A stretch of 21,105 nucleotides of DNA, from positions 1 to 21,105 of the forward strand of contig DMTJ01000532.1 in assembly GCA_003477185.1 (NCBI GenBank). Reading direction: 5' to 3'. A model generated the notes under the pieces. The model saw nothing but the letters and a program-made list of their open reading frames with translations, had not been told where the DNA came from and made no database searches. The position numbers were made by a program, and so were the translations under genes. Below are positions 6,831-14,462 of the stretch, in pieces. Source of the DNA: Lentisphaeria bacterium (GTDB lineage Bacteria; Verrucomicrobiota; Lentisphaeria; JABSQK01; UBA12247). Positions within the stretch are counted from its first letter, which is position 1, and the number at the start of each line of letters is the position of its first letter.

Positions 6831-7871
6831 ATGTCCGTTCAACCTTTCACAATGCCCAACCAGTTGGTGATCGACGAAACCACGTCGACAAACACCTACG
6901 CCAAGTTTGTGGCTGAACCGCTCGAGAAGGGCTTTGGCCACACGCTCGGAAACGCTCTCCGGCGCGTGCTGTTGTCCTGCCTCGAAGGCGTTGCCGTTTC
7001 CTCCATTCATGTGCACGGTGCCCAGCACGAGTTTTCCTCGATGCCCGGCGTCATTGAAGACATCACTGAGATCGTACTCAACTTCAAGGAAGTCCTCTTG
7101 GAGTGCAATGGTGAAACCCCACGCCGCCTCGAACTGCGCACAAACCACGATGGTGAAATTCGCGCAGGCGAGATTGCCGTGGACAGCGTAACCCGCGTCT
7201 TGAATCAGGAAAAAGTCATCTGTACGTGTGACCGCGAAACCGAACTCATCATCGAGATCGAAATCGATCGTGGCCGTGGCTACCGCCCCGCCGACGACAA
7301 CAAACGTGAAGATCACCCGATTGGTGTGATTCCAACGGATAGCCTGTTCAGCCCAATTCGCCGTGTCGCCTATTTTGTGTCGGCCACTCGTGTCGGCCAG
7401 CGCACAGACTACGATCGCCTCGAACTTGAAGTCTGGACCGACGGCCGCGTATCACCAGGTGACGCAGTACGCCAGGCAGCCTGCATTCTTGCAGACCATC
7501 TCAAGGTCTTCACTGGCCTCGACCCGATCGATGAGGATCCTGCCGCAAAGCTCATTACCACGCCACAGGATGAAGCACTGCTTCGCAAGCTGTTGCGTCC
7601 AGTTACCGAGCTCGAGTTATCTGTACGTGCACAAAACTGCCTGAACAACGCAGACGTCCACACTATTGGTGATTTGGTCCAGCGTGGCGAAGCTGAGATG
7701 CTGAAGTATCGCAACTTTGGGCAGAAGTCCCTCAATGAGCTTAAGGAAAAGATCGTAGAGATGGGACTCGAGCTGTGCATGGATATCTCCGAGAACGTAC
7801 GCATCGCACTTCAGCGTGAGCAACAGAAGCGCAGCGTGCCAGTCACGACGTCAGAAGCAGAAGAGGCATAA
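6831..7871 (+). CDS. rpoA: DNA-directed RNA polymerase subunit alpha
   Basis: A 346-residue subunit that dimerises to start core RNA polymerase assembly. The N-terminal domain shows EPLEKGFGHTLGNALRRVLL with the Arg pair that contacts beta, and SSMPGVIEDITEIVLNFKEV. The C-terminal domain (about residues 270-325) has ELELSVRAQNCLNNADVHTI, keeping the Arg, Asn and Cys used to contact UP-element DNA, and then FGQKSLNELKEK. The linker is EDPAAKLITTPQDEALLRK. A short acidic/basic tail follows. AAGGAG at 6820-6825 precedes ATG 6831 by 5 nt. It is slightly longer than the 329-residue E. coli subunit, mostly from both termini. rplQ begins 3 nt after the stop. Confidence 0.97.
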   Translation: MSVQPFTMPNQLVIDETTSTNTYAKFVAEPLEKGFGHTLGNALRRVLLSCLEGVAVSSIHVHGAQHEFSSMPGVIEDITEIVLNFKEVLLECNGETPRRLELRTNHDGEIRAGEIAVDSVTRVLNQEKVICTCDRETELIIEIEIDRGRGYRPADDNKREDHPIGVIPTDSLFSPIRRVAYFVSATRVGQRTDYDRLELEVWTDGRVSPGDAVRQAACILADHLKVFTGLDPIDEDPAAKLITTPQDEALLRKLLRPVTELELSVRAQNCLNNADVHTIGDLVQRGEAEMLKYRNFGQKSLNELKEKIVEMGLELCMDISENVRIALQREQQKRSVPVTTSEAEEA

Positions 7872-7874
7872 GCC

Positions 7875-8285
7875 ATGCGCCATCGCAAATATAAAGTTCA
7901 ACTAGGACGTCGTTCGGACCATGTCCGTTCGATGCTCTCTAATCAGGCAGGCAGCCTGATTCGGGAAGGCCGCATCAAAACCACTATCCCGAAGGCAAAA
8001 GCAGCCCGTCGGATCGCGGAGCGCATGGTCACCCTGGCCAAGGCAGGTGACCTTGCAAGCCGCCGCCGGGCCATTTCCATTTTGAAGGACCTGCCGACCG
8101 TACGCCATCTGTTTGATACCTACGGCCCGCTGTTTGCGGACCGGCAAGGTGGTTACACGCGCATCGTTCGGATTGGCCCGCGCGCAGGTGACTCTGCCGA
8201 GATGTGCTATTTGGAGTGGGTCGAGCAACCTCACACAGCCCCAGAGCAGGAGCCAGCAACGGCTCCCGAAACCGCAGAGGGCTGA
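7875..8285 (+). CDS. rplQ: 50S ribosomal protein L17
   Basis: A 136-residue large-subunit protein near the exit tunnel. Conserved features are [72 protein letters not shown] and the closing [14 protein letters not shown]. After the family end there is an acidic Ala/Glu/Pro tail of about 20 residues ([14 protein letters not shown]). The gene starts 3 nt after rpoA, as in the standard alpha operon where rplQ is the last gene. Here rhaA follows within 11 nt and no terminator is visible. Confidence 0.97.
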   Translation: MRHRKYKVQLGRRSDHVRSMLSNQAGSLIREGRIKTTIPKAKAARRIAERMVTLAKAGDLASRRRAISILKDLPTVRHLFDTYGPLFADRQGGYTRIVRIGPRAGDSAEMCYLEWVEQPHTAPEQEPATAPETAEG

Positions 8286-8296
8286 TCGAGACCATT

Positions 8297-9565
8297 ATGC
8301 CCAGCCCGATTTCGGTCGAATCCCAGTACAAGCTAGCGCAAGCGCGCTATGCTGAACTTGGAATCGATACCGACGCGCAGCTCCGGGCACTCTCGAAAAT
8401 ACCCATTTCCCTGCACTGCTGGCAGGGCGATGACGTGGCCGGCTTTGAATCTGGAGACGGTCTTAGTGGCGGTGGCATTCTCGCGACCGGGAATTATCCC
8501 GGCCGCGCCCGCACCGCGGGTGAGTTGCGAGGCGACCTTAACCAAGCCTTCGCCCTCATTCCCGGCCGCCATCGAGTCAATCTACATGCCATTTATGCGG
8601 AAACTGGTGGCCAGGCTGTTGATCGCGCCGAACTCGAGCCCTGCCATTTCCAAGGCTGGGTCGACTGGGCGCGGGCTACTGACATCGGTGTAGACTTTAA
8701 CCAGTCGTTTTTCTCTCATCCCAATGCGGATGACGGCTTTACCCTGGCGCATCTTGACCCTGCCATTCGCGACTATTGGATCGCCCACGGTCGCGCCTGT
8801 CGGCGGATCGCAGACTGGATGGGCAGGGAACTCGGTTCTCCTCCGGTGACAAACGTCTGGATTCCGGACGGCTTCAAGGATACCCCTATTGACCGCCGCA
8901 CCCGGCGTGAACTACTCGTCGAATCTCTCGATGCGATGTTCGCAGAATCCTTGCCCAACATGCGTGATGCCGTCGAGTGTAAGCTCTTTGGCATTGGCTC
9001 CGAAAGCTGCGTGATCGGCTCTCACGAGTTCTACCTGGGTTACGCAGTAAAAAATCAGAAGATGCTCTGCCTCGATGCGGGGCACTTCCATCCCACGGAA
9101 GTGATTTCCGATAAAATTTCCAGCGTCCTGCTCTATCTCGATGAGCTTCTCCTTCACGTCAGCCGTGGCGTTCGCTGGGACAGCGATCACGTCGTCACCT
9201 TGGATAACGAGTTGATCGCCATCGCCTCAGAGATCGTCCGAAACCGGTTTCTCGGCCGGGTCAACATTGGTTTGGACTTTTTTGACGCGAGCATCAATCG
9301 CATTGCCGCCTGGGTCATTGGGACGCGCAACATGATTAAAGCGCTGCTCATTGCGCTCCTTGAGCCCACAGACAGCCTGCGCTCCCTGGAAGAGGCAGGA
9401 AATTACACAGATCGCTTGGTCATGCTCGAAGAACTCAAATCGATGCCATGGGGTGCAGTCTGGGACTACTACTGCCTGCAGCAAGAAGTTCCCGTCGGCC
9501 CCGCATGGATCAACGATGTTCGCAGTTACGAAAATGATGTCCTCCTGAAACGCATGGAGTTCTGA
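8297..9565 (+). CDS. rhaA: L-rhamnose isomerase
   Basis: Converts L-rhamnose to L-rhamnulose, the first step of phosphorylative rhamnose catabolism; a cytoplasmic, Mn2+-dependent TIM-barrel enzyme. The 422-residue product compares with 419 in E. coli and aligns throughout: [107 protein letters not shown] and [20 protein letters not shown], which hold the metal and catalytic residues. ATG 8297 gives the expected N-terminus; the longer upstream frame lies inside rplQ. Its neighbours are unrelated to rhamnose: rplQ 11 nt upstream and pilT 7 nt downstream, with no rhaB, rhaD, transporter or regulator in the window. It probably shares the ribosomal transcript. Confidence 0.96.
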   Translation: MPSPISVESQYKLAQARYAELGIDTDAQLRALSKIPISLHCWQGDDVAGFESGDGLSGGGILATGNYPGRARTAGELRGDLNQAFALIPGRHRVNLHAIYAETGGQAVDRAELEPCHFQGWVDWARATDIGVDFNQSFFSHPNADDGFTLAHLDPAIRDYWIAHGRACRRIADWMGRELGSPPVTNVWIPDGFKDTPIDRRTRRELLVESLDAMFAESLPNMRDAVECKLFGIGSESCVIGSHEFYLGYAVKNQKMLCLDAGHFHPTEVISDKISSVLLYLDELLLHVSRGVRWDSDHVVTLDNELIAIASEIVRNRFLGRVNIGLDFFDASINRIAAWVIGTRNMIKALLIALLEPTDSLRSLEEAGNYTDRLVMLEELKSMPWGAVWDYYCLQQEVPVGPAWINDVRSYENDVLLKRMEF

Positions 9566-9572
9566 TTCTCTG

Positions 9573-11090
9573 ATGAATCTTGAAATTCGCTGGTTTATTT
9601 CTGCCGCAATCGACGCAGAAGTGCTTACTGAAGATCTTGCCCTGCAACTTATCGATGTCTGTGGCGGAACTAAAGCCGCAGACTTGATGTTGATCGCACA
9701 GACTGTGCTTGACAACCAGCTCTGTGAAGACACGGAGCTTGTTCAATCATGGATGGATCTGGCCCACACGAATGCGCAGGCTGGCGCTATCCCGGATCAT
9801 GATCCTTTTGCGGAGGAGCAAGACTACGCAGAAGATGACGTTGCTGCCGGCCCGCCCGCCGATCGTGGGCCCATGCCAACCGCCGATGTCGAGGCAGACT
9901 ATTCTAGCCTTGATTCAATGAATCTGGCAGGCATCGAGAAGATGTCCGACGAACAGGCCGGGGAGGTCCTAAAGCGCATGCTTGCAATCGCTCGCGACAT
10001 GGGCGCAAGCGATCTCCATCTTTCCGCGTGCGCGCAGCCGTTCGTCCGCATCACGCGCCAGTTGCACATGTTTGGCCAACCGCTCACGCCTGAAGCCGCG
10101 AATAAGATCAATATTGCCCTCCTGTCCGAGACGCAGCGTGAAGAGCTCGAAAACGACTGGGACCTTGATTTTGCGCTCGCCGTTGACGACTCGAACCGGT
10201 TTCGCGTCAACGTCATGCGCCATAAGCAGGGCCTAGGCGGCACCTACCGTCTGGTCCCCAACCACGTGCCCTCGCTCCAGGAGCTCGGCTTCGGTCGCCA
10301 TGCCCCCACCATCATGAAGCTGCTGGACTACCACTACGGGCTCATTCTCGTAACCGGCCCCGTCGGCAGCGGCAAGACCACGACACTCGCCGCGATGATG
10401 GACATTCTCAACTCTGAGCGCACGGACCACATTATCAGCGTCGAGGATCCAATCGAGATTGTCCAGCACTCCAAGAGTTGCAATGTCACGCAGCGACAGG
10501 TGGGAGCTCATACAAAATCCTTCAGTTCTGCCCTCAAAGGTGCCTTGCGCGAAGATCCAGATATTATCGTAATCGGTGAACTCCGTGACCTCGAAACGAT
10601 CGAGAATGCGATCACTGCAGCCGAAACCGGGCATCTCGTGATTGGCACGCTGCATACCAGCGATGCGGCCACCACACTACACCGGTTGCTAGACGTGTTT
10701 CCCCATGACCAGCAGGCTCAAATTCGCGCAATGGTGGCCGAGAGTCTGCGCGGCGTCATCTGCCAGAAGATGGTACCAAACCTCCAAGGCACCCTTTCAC
10801 TGGCACTTGAAGTCCTGATCAATAACGCCGCCGTGGGCAATAATATCGCTGACGGCGCCACGCATCAGCTGCATCAGGTACTGCAAACCGGGACAAAGCA
10901 TGGAATGTGCCTGATGGATCAAAGCATCCTCGAGCTGTATCTGGATGGTTTTATCGATGCAGAAATGGCCTTTTATTATCTGGAGGAGGGCGAGTGTATC
11001 AAAGAAGTTCAGATCAACGAGGCGAGAATAGCCCAAGAGCAAGCCGATAAGCTACGCATCAAAAAGAAGAAAGGGTGGTTCGGACGCTAA
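9573..11090 (+). CDS. PilT/PilU-family type IV pilus ATPase with N-terminal extension
   Basis: A 505-residue hexameric retraction-type ATPase. The core (from about residue 125) has the PilT N-terminal motif ARDMGASDLHLS, the Walker A GPVGSGKTTT (262-271), the Asp box IISVEDPIE (287-295), Walker B EDPDIIVIGELRD (327-339) and an intact His box ETGHLVIGTLHT (351-362). Residues 1-120 are an extension not found in standard PilT (about 345 aa): a helical first part (1-65), then an acidic linker (70-110) rich in Asp, Glu, Pro and Ala. The C-terminus is lysine-rich (KLRIKKKKGWFGR) and it lacks the typical AIRNLIRE motif. It starts 7 nt after rhaA with GGAG 13 nt upstream, and its stop overlaps the next pilT start (TAATG). 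A retraction motor or PilU-like partner is the best reading. Confidence 0.9.
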   Translation: MNLEIRWFISAAIDAEVLTEDLALQLIDVCGGTKAADLMLIAQTVLDNQLCEDTELVQSWMDLAHTNAQAGAIPDHDPFAEEQDYAEDDVAAGPPADRGPMPTADVEADYSSLDSMNLAGIEKMSDEQAGEVLKRMLAIARDMGASDLHLSACAQPFVRITRQLHMFGQPLTPEAANKINIALLSETQREELENDWDLDFALAVDDSNRFRVNVMRHKQGLGGTYRLVPNHVPSLQELGFGRHAPTIMKLLDYHYGLILVTGPVGSGKTTTLAAMMDILNSERTDHIISVEDPIEIVQHSKSCNVTQRQVGAHTKSFSSALKGALREDPDIIVIGELRDLETIENAITAAETGHLVIGTLHTSDAATTLHRLLDVFPHDQQAQIRAMVAESLRGVICQKMVPNLQGTLSLALEVLINNAAVGNNIADGATHQLHQVLQTGTKHGMCLMDQSILELYLDGFIDAEMAFYYLEEGECIKEVQINEARIAQEQADKLRIKKKKGWFGR

Positions 11091-12154
11091 TGGCTAGAAT
11101 GGACGAATTTTTGCACGCGATGGTCGAAGCCGGTGGCTCCGATCTACATCTTTCCGTAAGCTTACCGCCAAAAGTTCGCATCAGCGGGGAGATTACCGCG
11201 TTAGATTCTCCGCCACTGACTACGGAAGACATGGAGCAGATTCTCTCTGAGGTCTGCCCGAAAGACCAGTGGGAGCACTTTCTCGAGGCCAAAGATCTGG
11301 ACTTTGCTTATGAGATTGAAGGGCTGGCTCGTTTCCGCGTCAATTATCTGTGCAATTACTTTGGTAACGCAGCGGTATTGCGCACCATTCCTGCGAAAGT
11401 GCTCTCGCTTGAACAGCTGAATCTGCCGGAAGCAATTCGCAAAGTTTGCCACTACAATGAAGGGCTGGTTTTCGTCACTGGTCCGACAGGTTCCGGTAAG
11501 TCCACCACTATGGCAGCCATGCTCGACTACATCAATGCGACCATGGCTAAGCATATCATCACAATCGAGGATCCGGTCGAATTCGTACACCAGAACAAGA
11601 AGTCGGTGATCGTCCATCGCGAGGTAGGCCTTCACGCGAAGAGTTTTGGCAGAGCGCTGGAAAGCGCCATGCGCGCCGACCCCGATATCATCCTAGTGGG
11701 CGAAATGCGTGAATTGGAGACCATTCGCCTCAGCTTGACCTGTGCGAGCATGGGCATGCTCGTCTTCGGCACGCTGCATACGAATAATGCTCCCAAGACC
11801 ATTGACCGCGTGATTGACGCATTTCCAGCCCAGGAGCAGGCTCAAATTCGCACGATGCTGGCGGGCAGCCTGTCCGGCGTCATCTCCCAGCTGCTCTGCA
11901 AGAAACTTGGCGGCGGGCGTGTGGCTGCCCATGAGATTCTGCTGGAGAACGAGGGCTTACCGAACACGATCCGCGAAGGCATGATCTCCAATATCCGGTC
12001 CATCATTGAGGGAAGTCAGGCTACCGGCATGTGTACCATGGATGCCACATTACGGCGGCTCTATGAGAGCGAAATGATATCAGCACAGGAAGCGTATATG
12101 AAAGCGAACGACAAGAAAATGTTTCTTGACTTGGCCGAAGGGAGAACCAACTAA
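11090..12154 (+). CDS. pilT: PilT/PilU-family type IV pilus retraction ATPase
   Basis: A 354-residue protein of normal PilT length. Motifs are EAGGSDLHLSVSLPPKVRI near the N-terminus, Walker A GPTGSGKSTT (131-140), Asp box IITIEDPVE (157-165), Walker B ADPDIILVGEMRE (196-208) and GTLHTNNAPKTIDRVID (227-243). The His box reads ASMGMLVFGTLHT: the first His, TGHLV in most PilT proteins, is Met here (residue 223) while the second (H230) is kept. The C-terminus has the PilT-like NTIREGMISNIRSII. ATG 11090 overlaps the stop of the preceding ATPase by 1 nt; GTG 11075 and ATG 11099 are less likely. The pair probably drives type IV pilus retraction at the inner-membrane base; pilus structural genes are not in the window. 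Confidence 0.92.
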   Translation: MARMDEFLHAMVEAGGSDLHLSVSLPPKVRISGEITALDSPPLTTEDMEQILSEVCPKDQWEHFLEAKDLDFAYEIEGLARFRVNYLCNYFGNAAVLRTIPAKVLSLEQLNLPEAIRKVCHYNEGLVFVTGPTGSGKSTTMAAMLDYINATMAKHIITIEDPVEFVHQNKKSVIVHREVGLHAKSFGRALESAMRADPDIILVGEMRELETIRLSLTCASMGMLVFGTLHTNNAPKTIDRVIDAFPAQEQAQIRTMLAGSLSGVISQLLCKKLGGGRVAAHEILLENEGLPNTIREGMISNIRSIIEGSQATGMCTMDATLRRLYESEMISAQEAYMKANDKKMFLDLAEGRTN

Positions 12155-12156
12155 CC

Positions 12157-13002
12157 ATGGCAACTGCATTTTTATTTCCCGGTCAGGGATCCCAGACCAT
12201 TGGCATGGGCGCGGAGTTGTTCGACCAGTTTCCGCAGCGTCTCGCGGAAGCAGATGAGATTCTCGGCTACTCACTAAGATCCCTGTGTCTCGAAGATCCC
12301 GACGGCCTGCTCAACAATACCCAGTATACCCAGCCGGCGCTGTTTGTCGTCGACGCCCTCAGCTACGACGCTCGCGGTGCAGACCAAGAGGTCGCCTTTA
12401 TGGCCGGTCACTCGCTTGGGGAATACGCCGCACTCTACGCTGGCGGTGTCCTAGATTTCGCCTCCGGCGTACGCCTGGCAAAAGCCCGTGGTGAACTCAT
12501 GGCGCGGGTTACCGGCGGCGGCATGGCGGCCATCCTCGGGTTGGCCGCAGATGATATCGCCGCGGTTATCCGCGTGGCTAACCTGGCCACCCTTGATATG
12601 GCGAATTTCAACACCCTCGGCCAAACCGTGATCTCTGGCCCGGCTGCGGATATCGTAGCTGCGGAGTCCGCATTTAAAGACGCGGGTGCCAAGCGCTACG
12701 TGGTCTTGAACGTGAGCGGTGCCTTCCACTCGCGTTATATGAAGGATCCTGCAGAGCAATTTCGCGTGCACCTCGAAAGCACCAGCTTCCAGGCCGCTGT
12801 CACACCAGTGATCGCCAACGTGACTGCGCAGCCCTACGAGGCCGGTCAGGCTATTGACAATCTCTGCTCCCAGATTCACAGCCCAGTCCGCTGGACAGAG
12901 ACCATCCAGTCCCTGATCGAGCAGGGTGTAGACTCGTTCGAAGAACTCGGCCCAGGCCGCGTGCTTGCCGGGACCGTCAAGCAGATTCAACGCGGGAGAT
13001 AG
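12157..13002 (+). CDS. fabD: Malonyl-CoA:ACP transacylase
   Basis: Transfers malonyl from CoA to acyl carrier protein, supplying fatty acid elongation in the cytoplasm. The 281-residue protein is a little shorter than E. coli FabD (about 309) but keeps the active site: FPGQGSQTIGMG at the start, nucleophile S86 in GHSLGEYAAL, R111 (KARGELM), and catalytic H191 in SGAFHSRYM. The NFNTLGQTVISGP segment and the final ELGPGRVLAGTVKQI are also standard. It starts 2 nt after the pilT stop, with GGAG (12141-12144) in the pilT end. No other fab gene or acpP is adjacent, so its place at the end of the pilT run is unusual. Confidence 0.95.
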   Translation: MATAFLFPGQGSQTIGMGAELFDQFPQRLAEADEILGYSLRSLCLEDPDGLLNNTQYTQPALFVVDALSYDARGADQEVAFMAGHSLGEYAALYAGGVLDFASGVRLAKARGELMARVTGGGMAAILGLAADDIAAVIRVANLATLDMANFNTLGQTVISGPAADIVAAESAFKDAGAKRYVVLNVSGAFHSRYMKDPAEQFRVHLESTSFQAAVTPVIANVTAQPYEAGQAIDNLCSQIHSPVRWTETIQSLIEQGVDSFEELGPGRVLAGTVKQIQRGR

Positions 13003-13106
13003 CGCACCTGATCTAGCGGTCTCTTTCCTCCTCTGTTCTGAGTCGAATCCTGCGCTCGAAGGGCTACTGTTGACCCACCACAGACTTCATACTGGGAACA
13101 GCACCA

Positions 13107-14462
13107 TTGGCAGCGATACTCGCAATAGCACAAACCACAATTCGCGGCTCCCTGCGGTCCCGTGTCGTGCACGTACTACTCGCCTTACTGTTGGCGGTCA
13201 CTCTGCTGCCTGTGATCCTACGCGGCGACGGCACCCTGCACGGTCAGCTGCAGCTCTCGCTCACCTATTCGCTAGGCATGGTCGGAGCGGTACTTTCGCT
13301 GGTTACAGTGTGGCTCGGGTGCACCCAGATCTCGCTCGACATCGAGAGCCATCGGATCCACCTGATCCTGACCAAGCCGGTCCCAGTCGTGACTCTGTGG
13401 CTTGGCAAACTGCTGGGAATCATGGCCATCCAGATCGTCCTGCTCTCGGTCTCTGCCGCGACCATCCTCGCGTTGACCCACTGGAAGCTCTCGCAGGCTG
13501 AGAACAAGGCCGAACTCGCCGAACTGAAGGCCAATGTGCTCACGGGGCGCCGCGTCTTCGACACCGATCGCCCCTCGCTCGACGAGCTTGTGAAGCAGGA
13601 ATATCGTCGCCGCCTCCACGAGGGGTTGATCGATACCCGCCTCCCCGAAGTCGCGCAACTCTCCACGCTACAGAGAGAGCTCAAGAGGCACCTGGACGAG
13701 ATTCCATTCAGCATGACACGCGAATGGGTTATCAAAGGTCTCCCTCAGCTCGGGCCTGATGAGATCGTCCATCTGCGATATCGAATCTATCGCGCTCAAG
13801 TAAAGAGCAGAGTGCGAGAGCGCACCGAAGGCGTCTGGCACGTAAAGGAAGCCACCTCCAAGCGGTTCGTTTCGCAGCCGCGCGACGCCATGAGCGGGGT
13901 GTTTCTCGAGCTGCCTATCTCCGGCAAGTTCATCAGCGAAGACGGCGAACTCAAAGTCGCGTATACAAATTTTGACCCGGAGCAACGAGTCGCCATCATC
14001 CAGCACATCGACGGTCCGAGCGCTCTCCTACCAGCCGTATCATTTGCGAACAACTACACACGGGCAGTCCTGCTGGTTCTGCTTCATGTGGTAGCCATCG
14101 CCGCATTCTCGTGCGCGCTGGGCGGGGCCTTCTCCACCGGTGCTGCTGCGTTTCTAGTCTGCGCCTACCTGGCACTCGGCGCACTCGTGGACTTTCAGAC
14201 GCCTGCCAAAGGCGAGATGGACGTCCCCGGGGGCGATGCCATCAGCCAAATCCAGTATCAAGTACGCCGCGGCGTGCGCTTCATCACCGTAGGTGCCAAT
14301 GAGTTCAGCGGCATTTCGTCCCTCTCTCACGGACGGTTGATCGAGCTCTCATACATCTTCACCGTAGCCGTAAAGCTGCTGTTGATCCGCGCTCTTCCTG
14401 TCAGCCTCGTCGGGCTCCTTCTTCTACGCCAGCGTGAGTTGGGGGCTGTGCTTAGACCATGA
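13107..14462 (+). CDS. ABC-2-like transporter permease
   Basis: A 451-residue inner-membrane protein. Membrane segments are predicted near residues 20-40, 53-73, 103-123, 318-338, 341-361 and 415-440, with a large, mostly polar domain (about 125-315) that should lie outside the cytoplasm between TM3 and TM4. The MAAILAIAQTTIRGSLRSRV start and the ISLDIESHRIHLILTKPVPV loop after TM2 are typical of ABC-2-type permeases of the NosY/GldF kind. The start is TTG 13107: the frame is closed upstream by a TGA at 13071 and no earlier ATG or GTG exists. No ATP-binding subunit is encoded in the window, so the ATPase must come from elsewhere. The gene overlaps the next one by 4 nt (ATGA). Substrate unknown. 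Confidence 0.82.
   Translation: MAAILAIAQTTIRGSLRSRVVHVLLALLLAVTLLPVILRGDGTLHGQLQLSLTYSLGMVGAVLSLVTVWLGCTQISLDIESHRIHLILTKPVPVVTLWLGKLLGIMAIQIVLLSVSAATILALTHWKLSQAENKAELAELKANVLTGRRVFDTDRPSLDELVKQEYRRRLHEGLIDTRLPEVAQLSTLQRELKRHLDEIPFSMTREWVIKGLPQLGPDEIVHLRYRIYRAQVKSRVRERTEGVWHVKEATSKRFVSQPRDAMSGVFLELPISGKFISEDGELKVAYTNFDPEQRVAIIQHIDGPSALLPAVSFANNYTRAVLLVLLHVVAIAAFSCALGGAFSTGAAAFLVCAYLALGALVDFQTPAKGEMDVPGGDAISQIQYQVRRGVRFITVGANEFSGISSLSHGRLIELSYIFTVAVKLLLIRALPVSLVGLLLLRQRELGAVLRP

Noticed and set aside
12980-12992. 13-nt identical sequence AGCAGATTCAACG at the end of fabD, found again at 16107-16119 at the end of the next membrane gene
   Set aside because: Both encode a Gln-Ile-Gln-Arg ending in frame and are isolated; short enough to be coincidence, with no flanking similarity or mobile-element features.
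13070-13093. TTGACC with CATACT before the ABC permease as a promoter
   Set aside because: The spacer is only 12 nt and no other -10 lies at a usable distance; the 104-nt gap otherwise shows nothing I can support.
12965-13501. Open frame overlapping the fabD end and the permease start
   Set aside because: It is out of frame with both conserved genes and its Pro/Arg/His-rich translation looks like a shadow.
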